Below are positions 9,033-18,397 of a DNA stretch of 64,000 nucleotides, piece by piece. The notes below the pieces were generated by a model. The model saw only the letters and a program-made list of their open reading frames with translations, was not told the origin of the DNA and did not search any database. The position numbers and the translations under genes are program-made. Source of the DNA: Clostridia bacterium (GTDB lineage Bacteria > Bacillota > Clostridia > Lachnospirales > Lachnospiraceae); assembly GCA_910576325.1 (NCBI GenBank), contig CAJTIM010000002.1, forward strand, positions 126,501 to 190,500. The letters run 5' to 3'. How positions within the stretch are numbered: the first letter of the stretch is position 1; every line of letters starts with the position of its first letter.

Positions 9033-9923
9033 ATGAAAAAGCGATTTTTATCACTGATACTGGTTATGGCAATGCTGCTAACATCAGGAATTACGGCATT
9101 GGCGGCGGAGGACGATACGCCGATTCTGGCCCTGGGAGCCAACTTAAGCGAAGAACAAAAGGCAGTCGTACTGGATCTCCTGGGCGTGGATCCGGCGGAG
9201 CTGGACAGCTACAAGGTAATCTATGTAACCAACGAGCAGGAGCACCAGTACCTGGATCAGTATCTGGGCGCAAGTGTTATCGGAACAAGGGCTTTGTCAT
9301 CCGTACTGATCCGCCCGGCGGCAGAAGGCAGCGGTCTTAACGTTACGACCTACAACATCAGCTACTGCACCATAGACATGTACCGGAATGCCTTGATTAC
9401 GGCAGGCCTTAAGGATGCGGACGTATATGTGGCAGGTCCCACCAACTTATCCGGTACGGCAGCCCTCATCGGAGCGGTTAAGGGCTATGAAGAAATGACG
9501 GGTGAAAAAGTAGGCGAGGAAGCTCTGGAGGCAGCCGTAAACGAGATTGTAGTGACGGGAGACCTGGGAGACGTGCTGGGAGATTCCGAAACAGCTTCCG
9601 ATATCATCGCCTATATCAAACAGCAGATCGCGGAAGAGCATGTGGAATCCGATGAGGATATTGAGCGGATCATCCGCAATGCCATGAAAGAATTCAACAT
9701 TGATCTGTCCGACGAGCAGGTACAGGAGCTGATTAAGCTGATGAACAAGATCAGCAAGCTTGATCTGGATGTGGACGCGCTGGCAAAGCAGGCGGGAGAG
9801 CTCTATGAAAAACTGAAAGGCATGGGCCTTGATCTGGACAACATTGATACGGAAAAGGTAGGGAATTTTATCACCCGGTTTTTCGATTCGATTGTCAGCT
9901 TCTTCAGCAATCTTTTCAGTTAA
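9033..9923 (+). CDS. DUF1002 family exported protein
   Basis: 296 residues with a clear signal peptide (residues 1-25, cleavage near ALAAEDD). The region 35-190 matches the DUF1002 (YpuA-like) pattern: short conserved segments around a YVTNEQEHQYLD block and a VYVAGPTNLSGTAALIGA block. The C-terminal ~90 residues are acidic and helical. Function is unknown; in Firmicutes these are secreted proteins. A 10-bp hairpin follows the stop. Confidence 0.85.
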   Translation: MKKRFLSLILVMAMLLTSGITALAAEDDTPILALGANLSEEQKAVVLDLLGVDPAELDSYKVIYVTNEQEHQYLDQYLGASVIGTRALSSVLIRPAAEGSGLNVTTYNISYCTIDMYRNALITAGLKDADVYVAGPTNLSGTAALIGAVKGYEEMTGEKVGEEALEAAVNEIVVTGDLGDVLGDSETASDIIAYIKQQIAEEHVESDEDIERIIRNAMKEFNIDLSDEQVQELIKLMNKISKLDLDVDALAKQAGELYEKLKGMGLDLDNIDTEKVGNFITRFFDSIVSFFSNLFS

Positions 9924-9948
9924 ACGGTATATCAGGTAAAAAGCAGGC

Positions 9949-9972
9949 GGCAGTTCGGTTGACCGGACTGCC
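9949..9972 (+). terminator. Stem-loop after the DUF1002 gene (T-run absent)
   Basis: GGCAGTTCGG (9949-9958), loop TTGA and CCGGACTGCC (9963-9972) form a 10-bp stem. It is followed by GTAAAA rather than a T-run, so it may be a weak or processing-type 3' end. Confidence 0.5.
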
Positions 9973-10003
9973 GTAAAACGGAGAACTCAGGGAGAAAAGG
10001 GTT

Positions 10004-11620
10004 ATGTACAAGGTACTGCTGGTAGATGATGAGGCATTGATCCGTGAGGCAATTAGTGAAAATATTCCTTGGGAGGAGATGGGGTTTGAGCTGATCGCAA
10101 GCTGCGAGAACGGCCGGGAGGCCATGGAGCGGATGAAAGAGGTCACGCCGGATCTGCTGCTGACGGACATTTACATGCCCTATGTGGACGGAATTGAGCT
10201 GGCCCGTTACGTCAATGAAAACCATCCGGATACAAAAACTGTGATCATCAGCGGCTATGATGAATTTGAGTATGCAAAGCAGGCGGTGCGCTATCAGGTG
10301 ATGGAGTATATTTTAAAGCCGGTAACACCCTCGGAACTCGCGGAGGTTCTTCTTCGGGCAAAGAAGAGTCTGGATGAACGATATGCAAGAACAAAAACAC
10401 TGAAAAAATTACAGGGGGCCTATATCAGCAACAGGCCCTTTCTGCGCGGGCGCTTTTTAAACAGCCTTTTGCGGGGAAACGAACGACCCGAGAGTTTGAA
10501 GGACAAGATGACGGAGCTCGGGATTTCCCTGCCGGGGGCTTTTTTTAATACGGCTATTGTGGAGGGAGACGATTTGTCGCCTTTCCTGAACCAGTACGCG
10601 GATGTCCGGGATGAGCTGGCACTGTTTGCCATCTGCAATATTACCCAGGAATTGATTGAACGGCAGCGGCTGGGGGTGGTTTTTCAGAATATGGAGGAGA
10701 AAACCATCATTATTTTTTGCGGAGATTCAAAGGAAGTACTGGAAAGACAGATGGAAGAGATTCTGCTGGAGATCCAGGAAAACATCCGCAGTCTGCTTCT
10801 TATAGAGACAACAATCGGCGTGGGGCGGACGGTGTCCGATATCTGCCGTCTGTATCAGTCCTATGAGGAGACCTGGGAGGTAATGGAGCAGAAGTTTCTT
10901 ATGGGAGGAGGCCGGATTCTTAAGACGGAGCTTCCGGAGGGGCCGGACAATGGCCGCGCCATTGATGTGCCCAGGTGGGCAGGACGGGTGCTCCAGGAGA
11001 TCAAAAGCGGAACGAAGGAGTCCATTGAGGAGAATATCCGCGCGTTTGCTCAGGAGATACGGGATTCTTACGCCAACCGCAACCGCTCCATTATCTATGT
11101 GCAGAATCTTCTGCTGACGGTGATTGGAACGGCCAATCTGATAAAGGAGAAGGAAAATCTTATTGTCGAGGAGGAGAAGGAATTTCTGAACCGGATTTAT
11201 GCCTACGAGCACCTGACGGATATGGCTGCGGATGTGATTGCCATCTGCGTTCATATTTCAGAGCTTTTAGGGGAGCAGAGAGACAGCTACGGGAAAAAGC
11301 AGGCTATGATGGCCATGGATTATATCAAAGAGAATTATATGAATTCGGAGGTGAATCTCAACTCCGTGTGCAGCCACCTTGCTATCAGTACCAGCTATTT
11401 CAGCACGCTTTTTAAAAGCTGTACCGGAGAAACTTTTATCGAAGCTCTGACAAAAAAGCGGATGGAGGAGGCCAGGAGGCTTCTGGAGAATACCTCCATG
11501 AAAACCTACGAGGTAGCCCGGGAGGTAGGGTTTTCCGATCCCCATTATTTCAGCATTGCCTTTAAAAAGGCGACGGGTAGAACGCCTACGGAGTATGCAA
11601 AGGAGAACCGGATCGAATGA
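10004..11620 (+). CDS. YesN-type response regulator with AraC DNA-binding domain
   Basis: 538 residues. Residues 1-120 are a receiver domain: acidic pair DDE at 8-10, phospho-acceptor Asp55 in DIYMP, conserved Lys in YILKPVTP near 105. A ~300-residue linker follows. The C-terminal ~100 residues hold two AraC-type helix-turn-helix motifs, ending in VGFSDPHYFSIAFKKATGRTP. The last 4 bases overlap the start of the YesM-type kinase gene. Phosphorylated by that kinase, it probably activates the sugar ABC operon at 15866. Confidence 0.93.
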   Translation: MYKVLLVDDEALIREAISENIPWEEMGFELIASCENGREAMERMKEVTPDLLLTDIYMPYVDGIELARYVNENHPDTKTVIISGYDEFEYAKQAVRYQVMEYILKPVTPSELAEVLLRAKKSLDERYARTKTLKKLQGAYISNRPFLRGRFLNSLLRGNERPESLKDKMTELGISLPGAFFNTAIVEGDDLSPFLNQYADVRDELALFAICNITQELIERQRLGVVFQNMEEKTIIIFCGDSKEVLERQMEEILLEIQENIRSLLLIETTIGVGRTVSDICRLYQSYEETWEVMEQKFLMGGGRILKTELPEGPDNGRAIDVPRWAGRVLQEIKSGTKESIEENIRAFAQEIRDSYANRNRSIIYVQNLLLTVIGTANLIKEKENLIVEEEKEFLNRIYAYEHLTDMAADVIAICVHISELLGEQRDSYGKKQAMMAMDYIKENYMNSEVNLNSVCSHLAISTSYFSTLFKSCTGETFIEALTKKRMEEARRLLENTSMKTYEVAREVGFSDPHYFSIAFKKATGRTPTEYAKENRIE

Positions 11621-13401
11621 AAAAAAATTTGCTGATGCGCTTCCGCAGCATCCGGACGTCGATTATATTTTCCTTTGCGGTGCTTATCGTCTTTGCCCTT
11701 ATGGTTTTCCTTGTGCTGTCCCTGCGTTTTACCAGGGAGACGGTGCTTGAAAATTCCACGGAATATACCTCGCAGCTGATTGGACAGGTAAACAATGACA
11801 TTGACTCCTATATGGGATATCTGGAAAACATCTCTCTGATCGTGGCGGGCAATTCCGATGTACGCGATTATCTGTCAGGGCAGACCTTTCCCCAGGAACG
11901 GCAGCAGGAGTTAAAGGAGCGGATTGCGGGAGTCTTTAAAACCATCACGGATACACGGAGCGATATCGTGAACATCGCTCTTCTTCCCAGAAAAGGAGAA
12001 CCTCTTATCAACCGGGGAAGCGCCCGGCTGAATCCTTATATCCGTGTTTCGGATCTGTCCTGGTATCAGGAGGCGGTGGCGGCAGGGGGAAGCACGGTAG
12101 TCTCCTCTTCTCATGTGCAGAATGCTATTCACGGAAGCTATGACTGGGTGGTAACCTTGAGCCGCAATATTTCCAAACCGGAGGAGCCGGAGGGAGGGGG
12201 CGTGTTTTTTGTTGACCTGAATTACAGCTCTATCAGCGATTTGTGCGAGCGGCTCAGTCTCGGCAACAAGGGCTATATTTATATTCTGGATCGGGACGGG
12301 GGAATCATATACCATCCTCAGCAGCAGCTCATTTACAGCGGCATGAAGCAGGAGCTGATTTCCCAGGTGATGGATGCCAGGGAGGAATCCTTTGTGACGG
12401 AGGACGGCCGGCTCTATACCATTTCCCGCTCGGAGAGGACGGGATGGATTGTGGTGGGGGTATCCATGGTGTCCGAGCTGATGCACAGAGCCGACGCGGC
12501 ACGGAAGATTTATCTGCTGATTGCCCTGGTTCTGTTTATGGCGGCTCTGGCATTGGCTTATCTTTTGTCAGACGAGATTACGAAGCCCATTAAAGCCCTG
12601 GAAAAATCCATGAAAGCAGTAGAAAAAGGTAATTTTGCTCACGCGGCCCTGGCAGTACGGGAGGAAAATGAAATTGGTCATCTAAGCCGGAACTTCAATA
12701 TGATGACGGAAGAAATCCAAAATCTGATGGAGCAGAGAGACCGGGAGCAGCAAATTAAGCGGAAGTCGGAGCTTAAGGCTCTCCAGTCCCAGATCAATCC
12801 CCATTTCCTGTATAATACCCTGGATTCCATTATCTGGATGGCGGAGTGGGGAAAAAATCAGGAGGTGGTGCGTATGACATCCTCCCTGGCCAAACTTCTG
12901 CGCCGGAGCATCAGCAATGAGCAGGAGGTAGTGACCGTGGCCGAGGAGGTAGAGTACACGGAGACCTATCTGACTATTCAGAAAATGCGTTATAAGGATA
13001 AGCTGGAATATGAGATTCTGGTGGAGCCGGAGGTTATGCAGGAGAAGGTTATTAAGCTGATTCTGCAGCCCCTGGTGGAAAATGCTATTTATCATGGAAT
13101 TAAGTACAAAGAAGGGAAAGGGCTCATACGTATCCGCGGTTTCCGTCAGGAGGAGCAGATGATTCTTCTGGTGCAGGATGACGGAAAGGGCATGGAAGCG
13201 GAAGCTTTGGCCCATATTTTTGAAAAACACACGAGAGATACCCGTTCCAACGGAGTAGGACTTAACAACGTGAATGAGAGGATTCAGCTCTATTATGGAG
13301 AAGAATATGGAATCAGCTTCCACAGCAGTCCGGGAGCGGGAATGGAAGCGGTCATAACACTTCCCTTTGGAAGAGAGGAGGGGAGCAATGAGGAGCTATA
13401 A
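11617..13401 (+). CDS. YesM-type sensor histidine kinase
   Basis: 594 residues. A first membrane segment (~13-35), an extracytoplasmic Cache-like sensor (~40-290), and a second membrane segment (~295-318) are followed by HAMP (~320-372). The His_kinase domain carries QINPHFLYNTLDS with phospho-His396, and the HATPase_c domain has LVENAIYHG, DDGKGM and NGVGLNNV. This is the usual architecture for carbohydrate-sensing kinases that pair with YesN regulators. It overlaps the next gene, which encodes a sugar-binding protein that may present the ligand to the sensor. Confidence 0.93.
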   Translation: MKKNLLMRFRSIRTSIIFSFAVLIVFALMVFLVLSLRFTRETVLENSTEYTSQLIGQVNNDIDSYMGYLENISLIVAGNSDVRDYLSGQTFPQERQQELKERIAGVFKTITDTRSDIVNIALLPRKGEPLINRGSARLNPYIRVSDLSWYQEAVAAGGSTVVSSSHVQNAIHGSYDWVVTLSRNISKPEEPEGGGVFFVDLNYSSISDLCERLSLGNKGYIYILDRDGGIIYHPQQQLIYSGMKQELISQVMDAREESFVTEDGRLYTISRSERTGWIVVGVSMVSELMHRADAARKIYLLIALVLFMAALALAYLLSDEITKPIKALEKSMKAVEKGNFAHAALAVREENEIGHLSRNFNMMTEEIQNLMEQRDREQQIKRKSELKALQSQINPHFLYNTLDSIIWMAEWGKNQEVVRMTSSLAKLLRRSISNEQEVVTVAEEVEYTETYLTIQKMRYKDKLEYEILVEPEVMQEKVIKLILQPLVENAIYHGIKYKEGKGLIRIRGFRQEEQMILLVQDDGKGMEAEALAHIFEKHTRDTRSNGVGLNNVNERIQLYYGEEYGISFHSSPGAGMEAVITLPFGREEGSNEEL

Positions 13402-14383
13402 GAAAAACTTCCTGGCGGCCGCATTTTTTGTTGGCCTGGCAGTCATCCTGGGGCTCTTATTCTGGCAGGGCCGGCGGGAGAACTTAGGCCCGCTTAGGGT
13501 TGTACTGATTCAAAAGGCCATAGATGATACGGATTTCTGGACCAGCATCTATGAGGGGGGCCAGATGGCAGCCGATGAGCTGGGAGTGGAGCTGACAATT
13601 ATGGGACCCAAGCATGAGAGCGAAGCGGAGCTTCAGCATCAGATGATTCTCGATGCTATTGCCGAAAAGCCCCATGCCATAGCTCTGACTCCGAGCAGCT
13701 TTGAAGAGACCATACCCTATGCGGAGCAGATAGAAGCAGCAGGTATCAGCCTGGTGCTTATGGATTCCACTATGAAGGAGGATATGGGAGAGTCGCTGAT
13801 TGCTACGGATAATTATGAGGCCGGCTATAAGATGGGGGCTTATATGAAGAAATTTGTGGACGAGAATACGGTAATCGGGGTCGTGGGACACGTCAAGGGA
13901 ACCTCCACGGCAACAGAGCGGGAAAGAGGTTTTCGGGCGGGGCTTCAGGACGCGCAGAATCAGATAGCGGAGGTGGTGTTCTGCGATTCTTCCCCGGAGA
14001 AAGCATATGAGCTGACCTGTGAGCTGGTGAGAACCTATCCGGACATGAATCTGATTGTAGGACTGAATGAATATTCGGCTGTGGGAGCGGCCCGGGCGGT
14101 GAAGGACCTGGGGAGATCCGCGGACTGCCATATGGCGGGCTTCGACAGCTCCTTTGAGGAGATTCAGCTGCTGGAGGAAGGCGTTTTTGATGCCATTGTC
14201 ATACAAAAGCCCTTTAATATGGGCTACCTTGGGGTTGAAACGGCAGTTAAGGCTGCCAGGGGGAAGGCGGTGGAGCCTTATGTGGATTCAGGTTCGGAGC
14301 TGATTACAAAGGAAAATATGTATACGGAGGAAAATCAAAAGCTGTTGTTTCCGTTTTTCGGGAAAAATAAAAAGGGGCTGTAA
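13388..14383 (+). CDS. Membrane-anchored periplasmic-type sugar-binding protein (sensor partner)
   Basis: 331 residues from ATG 13388, with GAGGAGGGGA upstream; the frame opens earlier at a TTG with no ribosome site. Residues ~5-24 form an uncleaved N-terminal membrane anchor without a lipobox Cys. The remainder is a Peripla_BP_4/LacI-like ligand-binding fold: TDFWTSIYEGGQMAADELG, LIATDNYEAGYKMG and VGLNEYSAVGAARAVKDLG. It overlaps the kinase gene by 14 bases and has no transporter genes of its own. It therefore probably acts with YesM as a co-receptor, as in other three-gene sugar sensors of Clostridia. Confidence 0.85.
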   Translation: MRSYKKNFLAAAFFVGLAVILGLLFWQGRRENLGPLRVVLIQKAIDDTDFWTSIYEGGQMAADELGVELTIMGPKHESEAELQHQMILDAIAEKPHAIALTPSSFEETIPYAEQIEAAGISLVLMDSTMKEDMGESLIATDNYEAGYKMGAYMKKFVDENTVIGVVGHVKGTSTATERERGFRAGLQDAQNQIAEVVFCDSSPEKAYELTCELVRTYPDMNLIVGLNEYSAVGAARAVKDLGRSADCHMAGFDSSFEEIQLLEEGVFDAIVIQKPFNMGYLGVETAVKAARGKAVEPYVDSGSELITKENMYTEENQKLLFPFFGKNKKGL

Positions 14384-14395
14384 AGGCTCCTTTTT
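14369..14395. terminator. Bidirectional terminator between convergent genes
   Basis: A 10-bp stem (14369-14378 with 14386-14395, one G-T pair) has A5 on one side and T5 on the other, so it can terminate in both directions. It overlaps the stop codon of the sugar-binding protein gene and lies just beyond the end of the convergent AraC gene. Confidence 0.85.
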
Positions 14396-14420
14396 GTTTG
14401 AGATTTTTGCTAAAAAAGCA

Positions 14421-15317
14421 TCAGAAATTGGTCTTCGGAGATCTTTGATGTATCTTACGGTAAAGTCCGGGCGGTATCCCTCTGGCTTCTTTAAACATTT
14501 TTCCGAAATACGCGCCGTTAGAAAAGCCTGTACTGAGGGCAATATCAAGAACGGAGGCATCCGTGGTGCGCAGCAGTCTCTCCGCCGATTCAATGCGGTA
14601 ATCCAGAAGATATTCAAAAGGGGTTCGATGAATACAGGTGCGAAAACAGCGCAGACATTCGCTTCTGCTTACGGAGGCGGAGCGCGCAATATCCTCCAGA
14701 GACAGCTTTTCCTGATAGTTTTGCTGAATAAATGCAATCATGGTCTGAATGCGATCCCGGCTGACAGCGTTTGAGGAGCCGGAAGGAATCTCCCTTTCCC
14801 GAAGGTCCTCAAGCAGAAGGAGCCAGATTTCCGAAAAAATATTACGTATCCGGAACTCCGTATCCCTCTGCTTCCAAAGGAGCGCGGCCCGGCGCAGAAG
14901 CTCCAGAAGCTTTATCTGCCGTGCATCGGTCCGGCGAAAATCCAAAAGCTCCAGATGCCTGTTTTGGAGAACGGGGTCCAGATATTTGGTAAAAAAAATA
15001 CTTTTAAAATGCCCGCCGAGAAATATGGGATGAAACAGGTGGGAATCGATAACGGCGGTCTGCCCATCCTCCCCGGTACTCATGGTACAGAGGATATTTG
15101 TGTTGATAAAAAACCCCTCTCCTTTTTGAAAAACAAGGTTTTGATTGGTGGTAGTGAGCGTTACGGCGCCGCTTACAACATAAACAAATTCCAGCTCTTC
15201 ATGCCAGTGCCAGGGCACTCTGGTGTCTGTCAGGTTTACATGATGACAGGTGTAAGGGTATTCCGTGGAAAGCCCTTCTATCTCTTCAAGCTGATTCTCC
15301 CGGATTCTGATTTTCAT
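14421..15317 (-). CDS. AraC family transcriptional regulator with N-terminal cupin
   Basis: 298 residues. Residues ~25-110 form a cupin sugar-sensing domain (RVPWHWHEELEFVYVVSG). Residues ~195-295 hold the two helix-turn-helix motifs: LSLEDIARSASVSRSECLRCFR and VLDIALSTGFSNGAYFGKMFKEARGIPPG. The gene is read toward the two-component operon and away from the sugar transporter, so it could regulate either. A ribosome site AGGAGC precedes its start; the region upstream is very AT-rich (15330-15415). Confidence 0.92.
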   Translation of the reverse strand: MKIRIRENQLEEIEGLSTEYPYTCHHVNLTDTRVPWHWHEELEFVYVVSGAVTLTTTNQNLVFQKGEGFFINTNILCTMSTGEDGQTAVIDSHLFHPIFLGGHFKSIFFTKYLDPVLQNRHLELLDFRRTDARQIKLLELLRRAALLWKQRDTEFRIRNIFSEIWLLLLEDLREREIPSGSSNAVSRDRIQTMIAFIQQNYQEKLSLEDIARSASVSRSECLRCFRTCIHRTPFEYLLDYRIESAERLLRTTDASVLDIALSTGFSNGAYFGKMFKEARGIPPGLYRKIHQRSPKTNF

Positions 15318-15404
15318 AGCAGCTCCTATATGGATATAATAAACACAAATATGACGATATTATTATATAAATATGAGATATAAATATATTTTATCTATTA
15401 ATAT

Positions 15405-15635
15405 GTGATTATAATTATAGAAAAGAAGGAACGGAAAGTAAAGGGGGAATCCAAAATTTATTTTGAAACCTTTGTGAAGCTTAAGCGGTTTGCTGCCGGA
15501 AATCCGGAAAAACTGGAGGAACTGACGGAGGAAGAGCTTAAGGAGCGGATAAACGGGAAAGGAGAGGTGAAGAGAAATGACGGTATTGATTATAGCGGGA
15601 GTTTTTCTCTGTTTAATGGGACTTTGCATATTTGA
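15405..15635 (+). CDS. Possible small hypothetical protein (up to 76 aa)
   Basis: An open frame from GTG 15405 encodes a charged, helical stretch (KLKRFAAGNPEKLEELTEEE) that looks protein-like. The start is unclear: the GTG has no ribosome site, whereas AAAGGGGG near 15440 sits 8 bases before an ATT codon at about 15456. It overlaps the small hydrophobic gene at 15577 in another frame. I do not recognise a family. It may be coupled to the following small membrane peptide. Confidence 0.3.
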   Translation: MIIIIEKKERKVKGESKIYFETFVKLKRFAAGNPEKLEELTEEELKERINGKGEVKRNDGIDYSGSFSLFNGTLHI

Positions 15636-15654
15636 GGAACGTCTTTCCAGATAA
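15577..15654 (+). CDS. 25-residue hydrophobic small protein
   Basis: ATG 15577 is preceded by GGAGAGGTGAAGA, a strong ribosome site. The peptide starts MTVLIIAGVFLCLMGLCIFE and ends ERLSR: a single membrane helix with a positively charged end. Stop TAA is at 15652-15654. Size and hydrophobicity recall KdpF-like or small regulatory membrane peptides, but no kdp genes are here. It stands directly before the long inverted repeat and the sugar transporter operon. Confidence 0.45.
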   Translation: MTVLIIAGVFLCLMGLCIFEERLSR

Positions 15655-15665
15655 AACCTGACCGA

Positions 15666-15751
15666 AAAAGGGAAATATTTTCATGAAAAACAGTCACGAT
15701 TCTCACATTTTGGTGAATCCTGACTGTTTTTTCGTAAAATATTTACCTTTT
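15666..15751. repeat. 86-bp imperfect inverted repeat upstream of the sugar ABC operon
   Basis: The outer arms AAAAGG...AAATATTTT (15666-15681) pair with AAAATATTT...CCTTTT (15736-15751). Inner arms AAAAACAGTCA and GATTC pair with GAATC and TGACTGTTTTT. The total is about 30 paired positions around a 14-base loop (near 15702-15714), with a four-base internal mismatch. It may terminate transcription of the small genes or form an mRNA structure. Confidence 0.75.
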
Positions 15752-15767
15752 CCAAAAGGATTTTCTA

Positions 15768-15796
15768 TTACTTTATTCATAATTTGGCCATATAAT
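15768..15796 (+). promoter_or_regulatory. Candidate promoter of the sugar ABC operon
   Basis: A perfect TATAAT at 15791-15796 has a poor -35 (TTACTT, 15768-15773) at 17 bases. This pattern fits a promoter that needs an activator such as the YesN-type or AraC-type regulator encoded upstream. Confidence 0.5.
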
Positions 15797-15865
15797 AGAC
15801 ATAAATTCAACAGACAGACAAGGCGCCTTTGACGCCTTTTCGACGGGTGTATTGGAGGGAAAAAG

Positions 15866-16867
15866 GTGGAAAAAATCAAACAAAATGCAATCGTGAAAAG
15901 GATTGGGTTTAACCGGCTGGTACTGCTATGTGTTATGGTACTGCTGTATCTTCTGTTTGCGCTCATTACACCGATGGTTAAGGCAAATGCAAGCTTTGTG
16001 AGCTATGCCCGTATGGTCAGCGCTCTGAAGTACGCATACTTTCTGGGATTCCTGTCCCTGGGAGTTACCTTCGTGATTGCCACCGGAGGAATTGACTTTT
16101 CAATCGGACCGGTGATGTTCTGCGCGGCTTTGATATCAGGATATCTTCTGACGGCAAAGGGATGGCCCCTGGTGCTCTGCCTGCTGGTTTGTATCCTGGT
16201 GGGTACGGTGTTTGGAATTCTCAACGGAGTTTTAGTGGCTTATGCGGGACTGCCTTCATTTATTACTTCTATGGCCAGCATGATGCTTGCCAAGGGTATC
16301 GGGTCCGTGTTCACCAAGACGCAGTCCGTAAGCTGGCCCCAGCTGAATGATCCCAACGGCTGGTACCGCAACCTGGTGGGAATCAAGATGGGAAACGGAG
16401 AGTTCCCCACAGGTCTGGTGCTTTTAATCTTGGGAGCTGTCATTTGTGCAATTATTCTGAATAAAACCATGGCAGGGCGTTATATTCTTTCCATCGGAAG
16501 CAACCGCGAAGCGGTGCGGCTTTCCGGTGTGAATACAAAGAGATGGGAAACCTTGGCATATATCATCTGCGGCACCCTGGCAGGAATGGCGGCCATCTTC
16601 TATGTGGCTAAGAATACCACCGTTCTTCCGGGCCTGGGCGACGCCTTTAACAATGAAGCCATTGCAGGCTGTGTAATGGGAGGAACCTCCATGACCGGAG
16701 GCGTTGCATCCATCGGAGGAACTCTGATTGGCGTGCTGATTATCGCCCTTCTTCAGGAGGGGATTCTGGCCATGGGCTTCCAGATTCATTATCAGTATAT
16801 TATTACCGGACTGATTGTTTTGGTGGTGGTATGGACCGACCTGCGCAGCAGACGCAGACGCAATTAA
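15866..16867 (+). CDS. Sugar ABC transporter permease 1 (RbsC/YtfT-like)
   Basis: 333 residues with GTG start and GGAGGGA upstream. It is a BPD_transp_2-type permease of ribose/galactose-class importers, with about nine to ten membrane segments. The family signatures are GVTFVIATGGIDFSIGP near residue 68 and the Ser/Asn motif GSNREAVRLSGVNTKRWE near 211. It lies upstream of the ATPase gene, while a second permease lies downstream. The pair probably forms a heterodimeric channel, as YtfT/YjfF do for galactofuranose in E. coli. Confidence 0.9.
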   Translation: MEKIKQNAIVKRIGFNRLVLLCVMVLLYLLFALITPMVKANASFVSYARMVSALKYAYFLGFLSLGVTFVIATGGIDFSIGPVMFCAALISGYLLTAKGWPLVLCLLVCILVGTVFGILNGVLVAYAGLPSFITSMASMMLAKGIGSVFTKTQSVSWPQLNDPNGWYRNLVGIKMGNGEFPTGLVLLILGAVICAIILNKTMAGRYILSIGSNREAVRLSGVNTKRWETLAYIICGTLAGMAAIFYVAKNTTVLPGLGDAFNNEAIAGCVMGGTSMTGGVASIGGTLIGVLIIALLQEGILAMGFQIHYQYIITGLIVLVVVWTDLRSRRRRN

Positions 16868-16888
16868 GCGGAAGGGGGAAGATAAGAA

Positions 16889-18382
16889 ATGGGCGACGTA
16901 ATTTTAACCATGAAAGGCATTGACAAATCGTTCCCCGGCGTACATGCGCTGGATCATGTAGACCTGGAGGTCAGAAAAGGAGAGGTTCACGCTCTGATGG
17001 GCGAGAACGGAGCCGGCAAGTCCACTTTGATGAAGGTGCTGACGGGTATCTACTCCAAGGATGAGGGTACGATTACATATGAGGGAAGGGAAGTGGAATT
17101 TTCCAACCCGAGAGCGGCCCAGGATGCAGGAATTGTGATTGTGCATCAGGAGCTGAATATGCTGGGACACCTGACGGTGGCACAGAACATCTTTATCGGC
17201 CGGGAGATTATGAACGGCAAGATTATTGATGATAAGAAGATGAACGAGGAAGCAAACAAGCTGTTTGAACAGCTGGGCATTGACATTGACCCCAAGGAGA
17301 CCATGAGCCGCCTGACGGTCGGAAAGCAGCAGATGTGCGAGATTGCTAAGGCTATCTCACATGAGGCGAAAGTAATTATCTTTGACGAGCCCTCCGCGGC
17401 GCTGACGGAGGCCGAGATTGAAGAGCTGTTCAAGATTATCCGGGATCTGCGGAATAAGCAGATGGGAATTGTGTATATCTCTCATCGTATGGACGAGATC
17501 AAGGTGATTACCGACCGGGTAACGGTTATGCGTGACGGCGGCTATGTAGGTACGCTGATTACCAAGGACAGCACCAAGGACGATATCATCAACATGATGG
17601 TTGGCCGTGTTATTTATGAGGATCCCAAGACCCAGAGTGCGGTGGCGGAGGATGCGCCGGTGGTACTCAAGGTGGAGCACCTGAATGCGGGCAGAATGGT
17701 CCGCGACGTAAGCTTTGAGCTGAGAAAGGGAGAGATCCTGGGCTTTTCGGGGCTGATGGGAGCCGGACGGACGGAGACGGCGAGAGCCCTTTTCGGGGCG
17801 GACCCCAAGGAAAGCGGCGATATCTATATAAACGGTCAGAAGGTGGATATCAAAACGCCGCAGGACGCGGTAAAGTGCGGTATCGGATACCTGTCCGAGG
17901 ACCGGAAGCGTTACGGAATTGTAGTGGATAAGACCGTTGCGGAGAATTCCACCATGGCCAGCCTGGAAAGCTTTATGAGCGGCCTGTTCATTGACAAGAA
18001 GAAAGAAAATCAGATTGCACAGCAGTATGTGGAAACTCTGAAGACAAAAACCCCCAGTGTGGATCAGCTAGTGGTAAACCTTTCCGGAGGAAACCAGCAG
18101 AAGGTGGTTATTGCTAAGTGGCTGGTACGCAACTGCGACATTCTGATATTTGACGAGCCCACCCGCGGTATTGACGTAGGAGCGAAAAGCGAGATCTACC
18201 AGCTGATGAATGAGCTGGTGGCGGAAGGAAAATCCATCATTATGATTTCCTCCGAGATGACGGAGATTCTGCGAATGAGTGACCGGATTGTGGTGATGTG
18301 TGAGGGCAGAAAGACCGGCGAGCTGGATATTGCAGAGGCTACGCAGGAGCGTATCATGCATGCGGCTACGCTTAGGGATTAG
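16889..18382 (+). CDS. Sugar ABC transporter ATP-binding protein (RbsA/MglA type)
   Basis: 497 residues with two fused ATPase domains. The first has Walker A GENGAGKST near residue 38, signature LTVGKQQMCEIAKAIS and Walker B IIFDEPSAAL. The second has a degenerate Walker A (GLMGAGRTE), signature LSGGNQQKVVIAKWL and Walker B ILIFDEPTRGIDVG. This is the standard form for monosaccharide importers of the CUT2 class. It is flanked by the two permease genes. Confidence 0.95.
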   Translation: MGDVILTMKGIDKSFPGVHALDHVDLEVRKGEVHALMGENGAGKSTLMKVLTGIYSKDEGTITYEGREVEFSNPRAAQDAGIVIVHQELNMLGHLTVAQNIFIGREIMNGKIIDDKKMNEEANKLFEQLGIDIDPKETMSRLTVGKQQMCEIAKAISHEAKVIIFDEPSAALTEAEIEELFKIIRDLRNKQMGIVYISHRMDEIKVITDRVTVMRDGGYVGTLITKDSTKDDIINMMVGRVIYEDPKTQSAVAEDAPVVLKVEHLNAGRMVRDVSFELRKGEILGFSGLMGAGRTETARALFGADPKESGDIYINGQKVDIKTPQDAVKCGIGYLSEDRKRYGIVVDKTVAENSTMASLESFMSGLFIDKKKENQIAQQYVETLKTKTPSVDQLVVNLSGGNQQKVVIAKWLVRNCDILIFDEPTRGIDVGAKSEIYQLMNELVAEGKSIIMISSEMTEILRMSDRIVVMCEGRKTGELDIAEATQERIMHAATLRD

Positions 18383-18397
18383 GAGGGGGATGAGACG

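Noticed and set aside
15820..15840. AAGGCG/CGCCTT hairpin with TTTT as an attenuator of the sugar operon
   Set aside because: The stem is only six pairs with a short T-run and no leader peptide or alternative pairing was found; too weak to call.
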